Made by a program: the position numbers and the translations under genes
Shown here: positions 11,926 through 23,130 of the stretch, piece by piece
Position numbering within the stretch: the first letter of the stretch is position 1
Layout: each line of letters opens with the position of its first letter
The notes under the pieces: generated by a model
The model's input: only the letters and a program-made list of their open reading frames with translations
Told to the model about the DNA's origin: nothing
Database searches by the model: none
Assembly: GCA_035578905.1 (NCBI GenBank)
Contig: JAQJVL010000003.1
Span: 10,359,743 to 10,423,742 of the forward strand
Length of the DNA: 64,000 bases
Direction of reading: 5' to 3'
DNA from: Stictocephala bisonia
Taxonomy: Eukaryota; Arthropoda; Insecta; Hemiptera; Membracidae

Positions 11926-12553
11926 CCCTTTCTATGCCGCTGTCCGATATATCGGACAGCGGTAGTTACGCTAAAAATGCCGCGGTCCGATATTTCGGAC
12001 CGCTCGTAATTTTTTTTTTTTCGATAAGGCATTTTCGTTAATATGCCACATATACGGTACCAATCTGTTGAGAATTGATTATAGTACTCAGAAAAAGTGT
12101 TTAAAACATCTTTTAAATATGCGTTTGTTGAAATATATTTGTCACACTTGAAATAATCGCTCAATTGTAACAAATATGTGATTTTGTACTGTCGAAAAAA
12201 ATTACGATAATCCTGGGATTTTCAAGGTAAGACTTTGAAATTTGGTATGCATGTTAGTAATTAAATGTTCTTTCAAATAAAGTCACTTTTATAGCCCTAG
12301 TATTTTTTTTGTATGGTCTGAAAAGTTTCAAAATTGAAAAATTAAAAAAATTTTAATTATAAAAAAAAGTTGATTTTACAAATTAAAACCAATATTTTAT
12401 TTAAGAAAATATATAAGTAGTAAAAGAGCATTTCAAAACAAGAAACCCAAACCAAAAAAAAAATTATGAAAATAACAAATTTTAGCCGAAACAGCAACAC
12501 TAAAAATACCCCCGCACTTCCATCCCCAGAGAAAAAGCCCGGCATCGAAAGGT
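11926..12553. mobile_element. piggyBac-like MITE
   Basis: TTAA at 11922-11925 is followed by CCCTTTCTATGCCG. The inverted counterpart GGCATCGAAAGG ends at 12553 before TTAA (12554-12557). TTAA target sites and CCCTTT-type ends are piggyBac hallmarks. Two palindromes follow the left terminus: a perfect 26-mer around CCGATATATCGG (about 11938-11963) and GCGGTCCGAT/TTCGGACCGC (about 11983-12003). There is no transposase. The right terminus has small indels, fitting the error-rich sequence that begins nearby. Confidence 0.7.
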
Positions 12554-12559
12554 TTAAAA

Positions 12560-13860
12560 CTCTAATTTATTTAGTGAAAATATAGAACTCAATTTTAAAT
12601 TTGTGAAAAAAATTTTTAACTTTTTAAAAGTCACAAAAATTTTTTCTTAATTAAATTTAAACAAATTTTTAGAATAGGAAAAAAAATTTCAACATTTTTT
12701 AGGGAACCCCTAATAGGTTTTTTTAAAAAATTTTTTTTTAAAAAAATTTAACAAATCCAAACTATTCTTCAAAAATAAAAATTTCCAATAAAAAAAATAA
12801 ATCTATTCATCCATTACCCTTTAAAAAGGCTGCTTTCACTTGACCGAAATAACCCCAAAAAACCAAAGTTAAAAAAAAATAATGAAAAGACATTTGTTTA
12901 GCCCTTCTTATTACCATAAAAGGGTATTGTTGTTCTAAAATGGGTTTAAAAATACCTGCAACACAAAACCCATCGAGTGGGGGGCCACTACCACTGCATA
13001 TGGTTTGGTGGGTAGACACTACCACAGAAAGGTGGGCTGGAGGGTCACTCCCAAATTTTTGGTTTAGGGAGGGGCAAAGGGCATTGGCGTTAAAAACCCT
13101 GAAATTTTGATGGATTAACAAAGATCTAACAATGGGTGGTTGTGTTTTTTGTTAGTAAAATTATAAATATATACAGTAATATTTTTCCCTTTATAAACCA
13201 TATTGTAACTGCAACAACTTGAACCAGTATTAATCATTGAAAAAAAAGTCACCGTTTTCTTTGGTTCGACAAAAATCTTATACACACTCTAAAACCCCCT
13301 TATCCCTTTACACTAACTAATGAAGTTAATGGGACCATTATTGATTAAATAAAAAGTGCTACAGAAAATTTCTCTTAATAATTTTTATCTATTTTATATT
13401 TTTAGTTATTTAGGTTTAAAACTTATAGCGATGCCCCTTTTGAAATGGATTACTTAAATGGTAATTTTATAAAATTTTGGAGGGAAAAATTCTCATTCAT
13501 TCAGTCACCTCCTCTTTTAGTTCAATTATTTCTTTGCTTATTTAATTCTATAGTTTTCTTATCTTTGATCTAAGCCGCTTTTTGGGAATGATACTTCAAA
13601 GTGTTTTCTTTAACTGGGATAAAAAAGCATCAAAAATTATCGTTGAAAACAGCTGGTTTATATATACTTCCACTCATCTTTATTAAGCAAATTTTTTGAA
13701 AAAGGGCTTTTTTTTCTTTTTAAAAAAATTCTACCATATCGGGATTTCAATCGTAAAGGCTTCGTAAGGCACAAATAATTGTTGCTTTTTAAAAAGTTAG
13801 GTTTTGTATTGTTTTTAAATTTGGTATTTAAAGCATAACTTTATTAAACCAACTATCACC
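12560..13860. other. Low-quality AT-rich stretch
   Basis: Homopolymers appear systematically stretched (runs of A, T, G and C of 4-9). No gene is supported. The reading frame at 12807-13121 (minus) has no recognisable domain. The texture suggests unpolished single-read sequence. Confidence 0.5.
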
Positions 13861-13899
13861 TTTTTCATGGTATGATTTAAATGCACATTGTGTATTCCA

Positions 13900-15570
13900 G
13901 TGCCTCCAAAGTGGTTTAAAAATTTTTTTTAATTCACTGACTGACCAATATTTATACTTAATTTTTTCGTTAACCCTTATGAAAAATATGCTGTCGCAAA
14001 ATGAGTTCGTGTGTGGGTAATTTTTAGTTAAAATTTTTGTGGGGATATAATTTGGTCCAGCCAACCCTTGCAACGAAGCCTAAGGCTTTTTGTGCCAATC
14101 CCTTTTCCCAATCGTCTAAAGCTGGCAAAACCTTTACCAATTTAAGGAGCTTTTTCACTAGATTAGTAATTTTCCCAAATGTCCCAAGGTGAGCCTTCAA
14201 AAAATGCTCTTCTTCTGGCACCAAGGGCCTCCACTCCGACAATGTGTTCTGCCGACTCTTTGTCCTCCCCCACAGAGGCGACAGATGGGATCCTCCGAAA
14301 AGATCCCACCGTTTCTTAGATGCCTCCGGAATTTGCCGTGACCGGGGTGAGTCCCACCACCAGCTAACGGCGGTTTTTCTCAACCCAAAAGTGACTTTGT
14401 CAACTCTGGGAGGGATTTCCCGACAAGAACCTTGCCGAGTCTTGCCCTGGGGAAAACCCCCCCATCTTTTCCCAAATTTTGGCTCTCACCCCTTTTTTAA
14501 TTGCTGTTTTTGGCACTACAATCGAAACCCGCAGCCGGGGTCAGCCAATGAAGGGCTTGAGAGCACCCCCCCCAGGCCAAATTCTCGGCCGCTCGTGCCT
14601 TCTAATCCCTTTTTCCTGGGATCCATTCCAGCAAGACCGATTTCTTTAACCCAGGGGTGCTGAGGGACTCCACACATTCCCAAAATAACCAAAGGGAAAA
14701 GAACCTTCCAGGAGTCAAAGCCCCTAAGCCGCCTGACTGCTGAGAGGGGTGGATATGTTTTCCCGCAAACCCCCCCCCTCTCGACCGCCTGGGCGGCACA
14801 TTAAAGGATTGGGGGCGACTTCACTTTGGAAAAAGGTGCCATAAACGCTCCCAGGGTCACGCAAGCTTGCCCCAGGGTCGCCAGTAAACCCCAAATCCAG
14901 CTTGTTGCCCCTTTTTACCCTTTGTGAACCCTACAAATTTGGTTTCGTGAGAAGAAACCGGGGTACTAACACTGTCCCAGTACTCCCTCGACCTGAAATC
15001 CACATTATAGGGTCTAGTGAAAAGATACTTAGTCCCAATGAAGTCAGACTTCATTGAGAGTACCTCATCGTTTACTAGATTGGCCACTGAGGAGTGACCT
15101 GTACGGGAAACCCCCTCCAGGGCCAGTCAGCTGAAGCCTATAAGCCGCCGCCCAAGCCTCCCCAATAATGAAGAGATCAAGGGGCGGCAGGTTGAAAGAA
15201 CCTCCAGTGCAATAGAAGGGGTCGACCTAAAGGCCCCGCCCATGCACATGCAGGCAAGTCTTTGTAGGCTAGAAACCCCTACCCCCGACAGTTACCTGAT
15301 TGACCTTAGGCCACCAGATCAAAGGCCCGTAAGTAATTTGGGGTCTGAGACCGCTGTGTAAAGCCAGGGGGGCAGACATGGGTGACAGGCCCCTTGTGTG
15401 AGCCCTGACGCTAGCGCCTAGTGGTCACAGAGGACCACTTAGCTCTTGCGGATGACTTTATCAAGATGCAAGTTCCATGTCAGTTTCTGATCAAGGATTA
15501 CTCTCAGATACTTAACCGACGATGAAACAGGCAGAGACACTCCACCTGGCTGAGTTGCTACAGCATTTAT
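13900..15570 (-). pseudogene. Degraded LINE (I/R1/LOA-type) with RNase H
   Basis: Three pieces in order on the minus strand indicate the 3' half of a non-LTR retrotransposon. A reverse-transcriptase thumb segment lies at about 15455-15535 (VKYLRVILDQKLTWNLHLDKVI). An RNase H start resembling FTDGSK...AGFGVY lies near 14890-14960, read here as FTKGKKGQQAGFGVY. A C-terminal zinc-knuckle/helical region lies at about 14100-14350. Frames are repeatedly broken and long homopolymers are present, so damage and sequencing error cannot be separated. RNase H in a LINE points to the I/R1/LOA group. The exact clade is not assignable. Confidence 0.6.
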
Positions 15571-15574
15571 CTAC

Positions 15575-16970
15575 GAAAGACTTGTCATAACAGTTCATTC
15601 CATGTTCAATTATAGAAAATATCAGATCATTCTAATCTGCATTTCTATATATTATTTCTATATATATTTGTTACTGTTTAATTTATAGATTATTCACTGT
15701 CTTATGCTTTTGTTTATGGTTCATGGTTTGGTGTGGTAAATCGCATCAGAAAACTTTGTCTTCAAAGTACGTTTCATTAATCTTAGTGCGTAATTTTGCA
15801 TGAATAGTGTTACAAATTTTCTATTTTTGAAATTAGAATAAAATTCTGCAAAAAAAAAGCGGTGGGCAATCTCACCCATTTCGGAATTTTATTTCCTTCC
15901 ATGTAGGTAAGGCCTAAAAAAGAAAATTTCAACACAAAAATTCCCTCATACCAGTCATGTGTTACAACTTAAATGTGGTTTTAAATTGTATCTTATTAGG
16001 TTTAAATTGATAAATTATGTATCAGGTTTGAGTAGCAGATATGATACCCTCCTACCCATACTTGTACAATGGTACTGTATTGATGAATGTCATATATTAA
16101 TATATAAGATCGTATTGACATTTATCTAATTAAGTTTTAATTTAAAATAATTAATTAATAAATACTAAATTAATAAATATACATAAACTATATAACATGA
16201 TTTAAAAACCCTTTCCCTATTTGATTTTGAAGTTGTTGGATTTTACAGCTGTCTGTTTGTGTCTTCCTGTAAGAAACTGCAAAGTGTTTTTTGATAAATA
16301 ACGTAATGAGGTTTTAAAATGGGGAAAACTTCCTCCACAAACCTTAAAAGTGATTTGAAAATAAGGGACATGGTCCAATCGCACCGTGATTCCACAAGCC
16401 TGCCAATTTAGCTTTGGCAGTATAATTGCGTTTTAAATTGCCATATAAACGTGTTTGTTTTATATAAATGACCCACCCCTCCAAAAACCTCTTTAAAACA
16501 TGTATATTTTACTTGGTTAAAAACATTACTGAAACTCAAAATAGATTGAAAATCAATTTAAATTTTTCATTTTCATAACTTTGCCATTTGTCAAATACGG
16601 TGGTACATAAGGAAATGTGTATAAAAGTGGTATTTTAAAAATCCAAATTTGGGTGGATTGGTATTTAGTGACAAAAGATTTAAGAACCCTTTCTTACTGC
16701 GTTTCTCAGAAACATAACAAATAATTGTGCCAAGTTTCACATTCCTAGGGTTTGTGGTTTTGAGAAATCGTGATCAGTCAGTCAGTGGTATTTACTATAC
16801 CCGTATATTTTAATATAAATATCAACTTAATATATTTTGAATACCTTGTGTTATTGTTCTTAAATAAAAGGCTTCCTCAGTAATAACAATTTAAAAGCCT
16901 AAAGGGAAGATATTTGAGTTGCAAAAGAAATTTTATTGATAATACTTATAAGACATGATACAGGAATTTT
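15575..16970. other. AT-rich intronic DNA, no gene seen
   Basis: No coding potential, clear inverted termini or repeats with other parts of the window were recognised here. Confidence 0.5.
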
Positions 16971-16971
16971 A

Positions 16972-17910
16972 CAGGGCCGTTCGGAAAAAGTAACCTCCGT
17001 TGCTCATAAATAGAAGTGGAGGGATAGTGCCACCATATAACGTTGAACCGCGCAGGCCCTTTATTCGGTCATTCAGCCGTGGTACTGGTGAAGGCTCCGA
17101 GTGCTAGTTCTTTTTCTGTAGCTTGTGAAAATGGCGTCTGTCATAGAAAGTCCTGCCAAATGTGAGGTGCGATCAGTCATTAGATTTTTTTACAGCCAAG
17201 CAGTATTCAGCGGCAGCCATTCATAGAGAATTGTGCACTGTGCATGGACCGGCAGTAATGAGTGAAGGAGGTTGTTCGGGAATGGGTCAGACATTTAAAA
17301 AATGGCTGAACTAACGTCCATGATGAAAGAGATGGCAGACCCGTCTGTGGTTACTGATGGATTTTGTCGAGAAAATAAAACGAGAGGATTCGTGACAATC
17401 GACGGTTCACTATCTCAAGCTTTGGGGATGAATTTCAACAGATTTCTAGGACGTTTTTACGAGATAGTGACAGAAAGGTTGTCACGAATCCTCTCGTTGA
17501 TTTTCTCTGACAATCCCATCAGTAACCACAAACGGTCTGCCCACTCCTCTTTTCCCATCAGGACGTTAGTTCGGGCCATTTTTGAAATGTCTGACCCATT
17601 CCCGAACAACTCCTTCACTCATTACTGCCGGTCCATACACAGTGCACAATTCTCTATGAATGGCTGCCGCTGAATACTGCTTGGCGGGTAAAAAATCTAA
17701 TGACTGATCGCACCTCACATTTGGTGGGGCTTTCTAATGACAGACGCCATTTTCACAAGCTACAGCAAACAACTAGCACTCGGACGACCTTCACAGTACC
17801 ACGGCTTGGGTGCCGACTGAAGAGACCCGCGTCAACGCTACTATGGTGGCACTATCCCCTCCACTTCCTATTCTATGAGCAACCGGAGGTTACTTTCCGA
17901 ATGGCCCTCG
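16972..17910. mobile_element. Mariner-derived foldback element
   Basis: This 939-bp element is flanked by TA (16970-16971 and 17911-17912). The left arm (16972 to about 17405) and right arm (about 17478-17910) are inverted copies. They start at termini resembling AGGGCC(G/A)TTCGGAAA..GTAACCTCC, and about 70 bp separates them. Each arm holds the 5' end of a mariner transposase gene. On the left, from 17131, frames read MASVIESPAKCEVRSV, then AAAIHRELCTVHGPAVMSEG..VREWV, which is the mariner helix-turn-helix. The DDD catalytic domain is absent. Two 5' halves joined head to head would form a long hairpin RNA if transcribed with the ferredoxin intron. Confidence 0.85.
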
Positions 17911-18234
17911 TATTATGGTACTTCCTCTTATAAATAGTGTTATATGTGTGGAATTTAGTAAAGAGTTAGCCCATGGAATATATTGAAAATACACCTGGAA
18001 AATCCTCAGGAACCCATTCTGGTGTCTTAACTTTTGCTTGTTAAAAGTTGAGGTCATATTTTTCTATGTGTTATCATACTCCAATAAGAGTTGGACAATC
18101 AGGGATTTAGATGGTTAGGATTCACATAGTCGTATCCCAAGCAAATTTAACCAAACAAAACATTGAATATTTTATTGTTTGTTCATTTTAGTCAAACATT
18201 TTAAATCTATGTTTATTATCTGTAAGCAGGTCTT

Positions 18235-18940
18235 AACACTTTTGAGTGCTGATCCTAAATACGGAAGCCATTTGAAGAATGCGGGCCATTTTTTAAAATT
18301 TCATAGATTTAAAACCATTAAACATAGAAAAGTTCTACTTACATGTCTGAAATCTATATTTCATCTTCTTTTTATCAGTATACAATTAAATGTCACATTT
18401 TTTTCTTCTCATAATATCGGTTTTTAGTAATAGCGTTTAAGCAACAACAAAAAGAAATAAAAATATCAAACCAAGAGCATACAAAATAATTTTGTACAAA
18501 ATTTTATTGGCCTGTTCATACAAAACTAAGTAAAAGAATTAAAAATAAGTGCTAATAAAATACTTGTTTTTTTTTTTTTTTTTTTTTTGTTTAAATGTTC
18601 TATTTACACTTTGAAATAAGAGGTAACTCACTAAATGATGTTCTGAAATGTGTAGTCAGTAGCAGTGCAGTCTAGGGGCTACAACTCAATCGTCCTGGCT
18701 AACAACAGTACAGTGTGCACATTCTAGCGGTGAAACGGCTTACTAATATCACTAGAGACGATTTAGAGTACCAGACTCTGTATTTATACTCAAGAGGGGA
18801 TTTAATAAAATTAAAACATAGATCCCGTAAAACTAAGGATCTGCATTCTTCGGAAGTTACACTACTCCGTAAAAATATGGGATACGTAACTCCGTTAAAC
18901 ACAAGTTGGAGTGTCTTGTACATTATTTATTATTAAATTT
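18235..18940 (+). repeat. Unclassified repeat family 2, copy 1
   Basis: Direct-orientation match to 29290-30000. Shared landmarks include TTTGAGTGCTG(A/G)TCCTAAA near the start, GATGTTCTGAAA(T/C)GTG in the middle, TAACAACAGTA, and GATCC(C)CGTAAAACTAA near the end. A T22 run (18567-18588) is present only here. Short open frames within are not conserved. The family is unknown to me. Confidence 0.7.
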
Positions 18941-19112
18941 GCTCATGAAAAATTACAAAAATAATAGTCCTTTGTCTTAACATTTTATGTATGTAGTTTG
19001 TTTAAAAGAGACTTAAATTACATATTATTACATAAATATTTCTTGTATGGTAATAAAATAAGACATGGTAAAAATGTATTTCCAGTGCTGTCAGTGGAAT
19101 GTGTACTGTATT

Positions 19113-19825
19113 CAGGGTGTCCTGAAAGTAAAGTGCCAATTTTGGAAAAGGGTTTATATAGTAAAAAGGGAAGCAAAAATTTCCAAAGGGGAAATTTTTT
19201 TTTTCCAAAAACCCGTTTGGGTTTTTACCAGATTTTTCCCATTTTGTTTTTTTTTTTCCCCAAAAAAAAATTTTTTATCTCTAGTTATTTTCAACTGATT
19301 TTAAATAAAAATTCGGCTACCCCGTTGTCAAGATTATAAAATCCTATTCTGGGGAAAAAAAATTTGCCCAAGGGGCCAATTTAAAAAAATTCAAAATGGG
19401 GGGCCCATTTTAAATGGAAATTTGCGGGAAAAAACGGCAAAAAATAAAAAAAATTTACTAAGATACTAATAATTTTTTTTTTTTTTTTGTTTTTTTCCCC
19501 CCCCCCCAAAAAATTTTTCCATTTAAAATGTAAAATGGAAAGCCAATTTTAAAATTAAAAAAATTGGGATCGGGTTGATTTTTTCCCCCCCAAAAAATTA
19601 AAAAGGTTTCTATAATCTTTAACATGCAAAAAGTTTCATAAAAAATGGGTTTGGGGGCCAACTTGTGAAAAAATTTGATTTTGAAAGAAAAAACAAAATG
19701 GTGGATGACTGGTAAACAAATTTTTTTTGGGAAAAAATAATTTATTATATATTTTCTTTTTTATTTTTTGGGCCCTATATAACCAATTCCCCGAATTTGG
19801 AAACTTTACTTTCGGGAAACCCCCT
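19113..19825. mobile_element. MITE-like element in an error-rich patch
   Basis: CAGGGTGTCCTGAAAGTAAAGTGCC at the left end is approximately inverted at about 19796-19825 (…AAACTTTACTTTCGGGAAACCCC). No transposase is seen. The interior has strongly stretched homopolymers, so the termini and length are approximate. It lies directly upstream of the second visible ferredoxin exon. Confidence 0.5.
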
Positions 19826-20410
19826 TTTAAAATTTACTTAGTTTACCAGGTTATTTTTGATATATTTTACAGGGGGCAGTGAAAAACCCATTGACTTTGC
19901 CAACATGTCACTGAATTTTTAAAGGGAAGAAACTATGACAACCTGCCAAAAAGGGCCAATTTGATAAAAGAACTCGCCCATTTTGGGAAATCTTGCTTCC
20001 CGAACTCTCTGACACGTAAGATTAAATATTTAAATAAGGGTTTTTAAATATTAAGCTTTTTTAAAATTAGATTTCTTTTTTGAATCCCTCTGGTTTTGAA
20101 GGGGAAAGGTTTAGGGGTGGTTTTAAAGGATTTTGTGGGATTTTTTAAATTTTTATTTTTAATATATTTTTGGGCATTTTGGGGTTTTTTTATTGTAGTA
20201 AATTTGTGTTGTGTACGGGGTTTTCCCTTTTAACTGTAAATTTTTTTAAAAAAAAAGCTTTGGGTTTTTAAGGGCCCAAATGAAAGAAAAATTCTTTTAA
20301 AAATTGGGGGAATGAAATTTTAAAACAAAAAATTCCTTTACCTTTTTGAGCAGGGTTAAATTTTTTTAAACCCCCCCTTTATTTATTTTTAAAGGGTTTT
20401 TAAAATTTCC
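19140..20410. other. Error-rich sequence patch
   Basis: Homopolymers of all four bases are extended throughout (runs such as TTTTTTTTTCCCC, AAAAAATTTTTT, GGGGCCC), unlike the sequence on either side. A conserved exon inside it (19873-20015) shows many small indels. I read this as low-accuracy consensus rather than a real compositional feature. Confidence 0.6.
19873..20015 (+). CDS. FDX1-like: Mitochondrial ferredoxin, iron-sulfur ligand exon (frame-broken as given)
   Basis: Fragments in shifting frames follow the adrenodoxin iron-sulfur loop and following helix. They include GA at the start, then LT..PTCH, IFK, Y/DNLP-like codons, LIKEL and finally ELSDT. The TTTTACAG acceptor and GTAAG donor are intact. 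The closing AC joins the next exon's T to make Thr, giving the family's D-T-S-R-L-G-C-Q junction. The exon is 143 nt, where about 136 would be expected. It should hold three of the four Cys ligands (C-x5-C-x2-C), but only the TCH one reads cleanly. It sits in the error-rich patch, so sequence error is likelier than a pseudogene, since both neighbouring exons are clean. Confidence 0.75.
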
Positions 20411-21639
20411 CTTTCCCCATTCATCTACCGTATTAAACTCCATATACTAACTACTGACGGATGTAATGTTTATTGACTTCTTAATAAGCTAAAACATTTG
20501 AAATTTTGAAAATAGGCGCTTAAGTGAAATCTCTTGTGAAATACACAGTTATACGCATTTGTTGACAAAAAAAAATGTATGCACTGAAAATAAGGCAAAT
20601 AAAAATAAAGCATAGAGAAGACTATCAAAAGTCTTATGTGATAGAATTTCTCAAAGGACTGAGAGTTCGATATTTCTCGATCCATATAACTCATTATATC
20701 AATTTGAGCCTAAAAAGTTAAAAAAAGAGAAATTGGAAAACTGAAACTTTTTAAAGGAAGTATGTGAGCCAGTAAAATTATTAACCTGAATCGTACACAC
20801 TTCAATCCTGCAGGCGGAAATGTGGAGTTTTCATGCTTTAATTTTCTTTAGTTTGATCATTAAGGATTTATCAATATAAGCCTTACTACTTCTTTATAGT
20901 TTTAAATTTTAAACTTAATATTCAATTGCAAAAGTTTTTAATTTTTGCCAATTAATTCAGCATACCAGATTGATACTTGTGGCCTGATTATCTTGAAATA
21001 TAAAAACTAAAAATTAAATGTTGGGTATGCATGCAATTTTTTTACTTTTTATAGTATAGACAAGTGGTGTAATCATTAAGATTTGTATGGCAGTGTAAAT
21101 GAGAGTTTCAAATCTGCCTGAACAATGACTTTTTACTAAACTTGACTACTAACGCAAACGGGCTAGTGTTTATTACAAAAAAAATGAACTATACAATAAC
21201 CCAAAAAAGTTGTATCTTCAGAGATAAAATAGGATATAATGATCTGTCATTATATCCCTATTGTGTCCAAAAGTATATTAATTGCTTTTATATCTAAAAT
21301 GTAAGTTTTCTAAAACTAAACAAAATTGTCTATCTAGATTCAATTTTGGGTATTTTAGATTTTAAGAACATTTAAAAGCTATAGCCCCTTCTCAAAGTAT
21401 ACATGTGTAATTATTTAAAAAAATTTATAAAATTATTTTTCATAGTTTTTATTGTTAAAGAAACACTATTACTTTATTTTAACATTTTTATTAATTACTA
21501 CAAGACACCCCTTTTACAAATTGATTCACCAACTTGCACTGAGGTACTTGCTACCCCTGAAATCACATCAACCTTTGGTATTGCCATTTTTTTAGTTTAA
21601 CTCATTATGCTTTTGTCCTCTCAGCCCGACTGCAACTAC
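20411..21639. other. AT-rich intronic DNA, no gene seen
   Basis: Only short open frames without recognisable domains are present (for example 21403-21600 on the plus strand). Confidence 0.5.
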
Positions 21640-23130
21640 ATTAATATTCATCATTCAAGATATATTGATGATTTAGGAATTATTATTCAATATATTATTT
21701 ATAAAAGAAGAAGTAACAATTCAAAAATCAATGCAGAGCCTTAACCACAATAGGTAAAGATTTGAAATTTTAACAGTACCTTCATTTTAGGGTGTAGGTG
21801 CGTGCTAAGAAAGGATTTTGTAAAATTTTAATATTGAGGTACAAAAATCATGAGTTTTGGTAAAAAGTTTACACCTTTCCATAAGAAATATATAGAGGCT
21901 GATCACAAAATCAACGTACAGCGTAAACCGTAAAAGAAAGCTACTTGAAATTTGTACGTATTTTCCCTGTTTTGGGGTCTTAGTGCGTGCAAGAAAGGAT
22001 TTTTCTAATTCTATTCCCAAGGCATAGAAACAGCCCTCCAAACGTTCACAGAGGCCAATCTAAAAATCAACGTACATGGAAACCTTTACAAGGTAGCTGT
22101 TTGAAATTTTTACAGTACCTTCTTTTTATGGTCTTAGTGCGTGCTATGAATGGATTTTTTGGAATTACATTCCTAAGTGGTAGAAATTACCTCATAAAGG
22201 TTCCATTTTTCCATAAAAATAACATTGGCATTAATTTAATTTATTTAAAACAACTGATACAAAAAAAAAAAAAAAAAAACATAAACATGACACAAATCTG
22301 TTACATTTATGTGATTGTTTATTTTTTGTTTCTTGACAAATTAGTTTCATTTTAAATTGTTTTTAGTTGTTTGTAAATAACTCTTTCTGAAATTTGTGTT
22401 ATTGAAGTTAACATGTACATATTATTTCCCTGGAAGAGAGGGTTACATCATTTTCTTTTTTTATAAAACTAATGATTCATTTTCTTGCCTTTTTAGATAT
22501 CATGGCCTGGTTAGATTGATCGAGAGATTTACCTCACTGTCTGACGCGAGGTTCATAATGGGATGGTAATAAATGCCTACTATTTACTCTTATCTTGACG
22601 ATACGGACAAATCATGAATAGAATAAAATAAAAAATAAATAAATATATTGTGATGAAACTCTGGCTTATAGTATCGCGAGAGAAATGAAAGAGATAAACA
22701 ACGTCTCCGGTTTCAGGAGGTAAAGAACAATTAAGAAGGCTAGCTATTGACATCTACTTGCTTGTGAACATCAACATCCTTACAATTTATGGAACATCTC
22801 CACCCAGTCAGCTCCTCTGAACCTTATGGACTGTCAACTGTCCTGGTAATTCTACACACCGTCTTACTCAAGGATTCTTCTTGCCAGCTCTTATTAATTA
22901 TGCTGATTCTGATGTGTTTGTTATCAATAAGAACTCATCTTACAAAAAATATGAGAGTTCCATGCTTTGAGGATTATGAAACTGCTGGGAAGAGAAAATT
23001 AAAAAAAAAAAAAAAAAAAGAAATCTTTTCGTGGTCTTAGCTTTTGAGAATAGGTGGGTCAAATATCCCGAATTTGTGTAGATGAAAGATCATTTGTACC
23101 AGAACTAAGGAAAGTAGTGTAATACATTTT
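21640..23130 (+). repeat. Unclassified dispersed repeat, copy 2, with ~160-bp tandem units
   Basis: This is an inverted, diverged copy of 890-2010. From about 21720 to 22200 a unit of roughly 160 bp recurs about three times. Each unit contains AAATCAACGTACA-like, (T/G)TGAAATTT(T/G)ACAGTACCTT-like and CTTAGTGCGTGC(T)A(A)GAAAGGATTTT-like segments. A SINE-tail-like insert at about 22500-22650 interrupts it. A relative of the GCGTGCAATAAGAAAGGATTTT segment is also seen at about 49618. Confidence 0.65.
22500..22650 (+). repeat. Diverged SINE-like tail
   Basis: CTTATCTTGACGATACGGAC followed by an (A)TAAA-rich tail resembles the tails at about 690-735 and 61160-61200. It is absent at the corresponding place in the copy at 890-2010, as expected for a later insertion. 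Confidence 0.45.

Larger units (their letters stand above)
11815..19872 (+). other. Ferredoxin intron, ~8.06 kb
   Basis: This interval runs from the GTGAGT donor at 11815 to the TTTTACAG acceptor ending at 19872. It contains a piggyBac-like MITE, a degraded RNase-H LINE, a mariner foldback, a repeat also found at 29.3 kb and part of a second MITE region. It is inferred from exon content and splice phases. Confidence 0.75.

Noticed and set aside
14244..14663. 139-aa plus-strand open frame
   Set aside because: It is antisense to LINE remnants in an error-rich GC patch, with no recognisable domain.
19458..19661. Open frame in homopolymer-rich sequence
   Set aside because: It reflects stretched homopolymers only.
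21720..22200. Possible CRISPR-like repeat-spacer array
   Set aside because: Units are about 160 bp, diverged and lack regular spacers. The window is eukaryotic.
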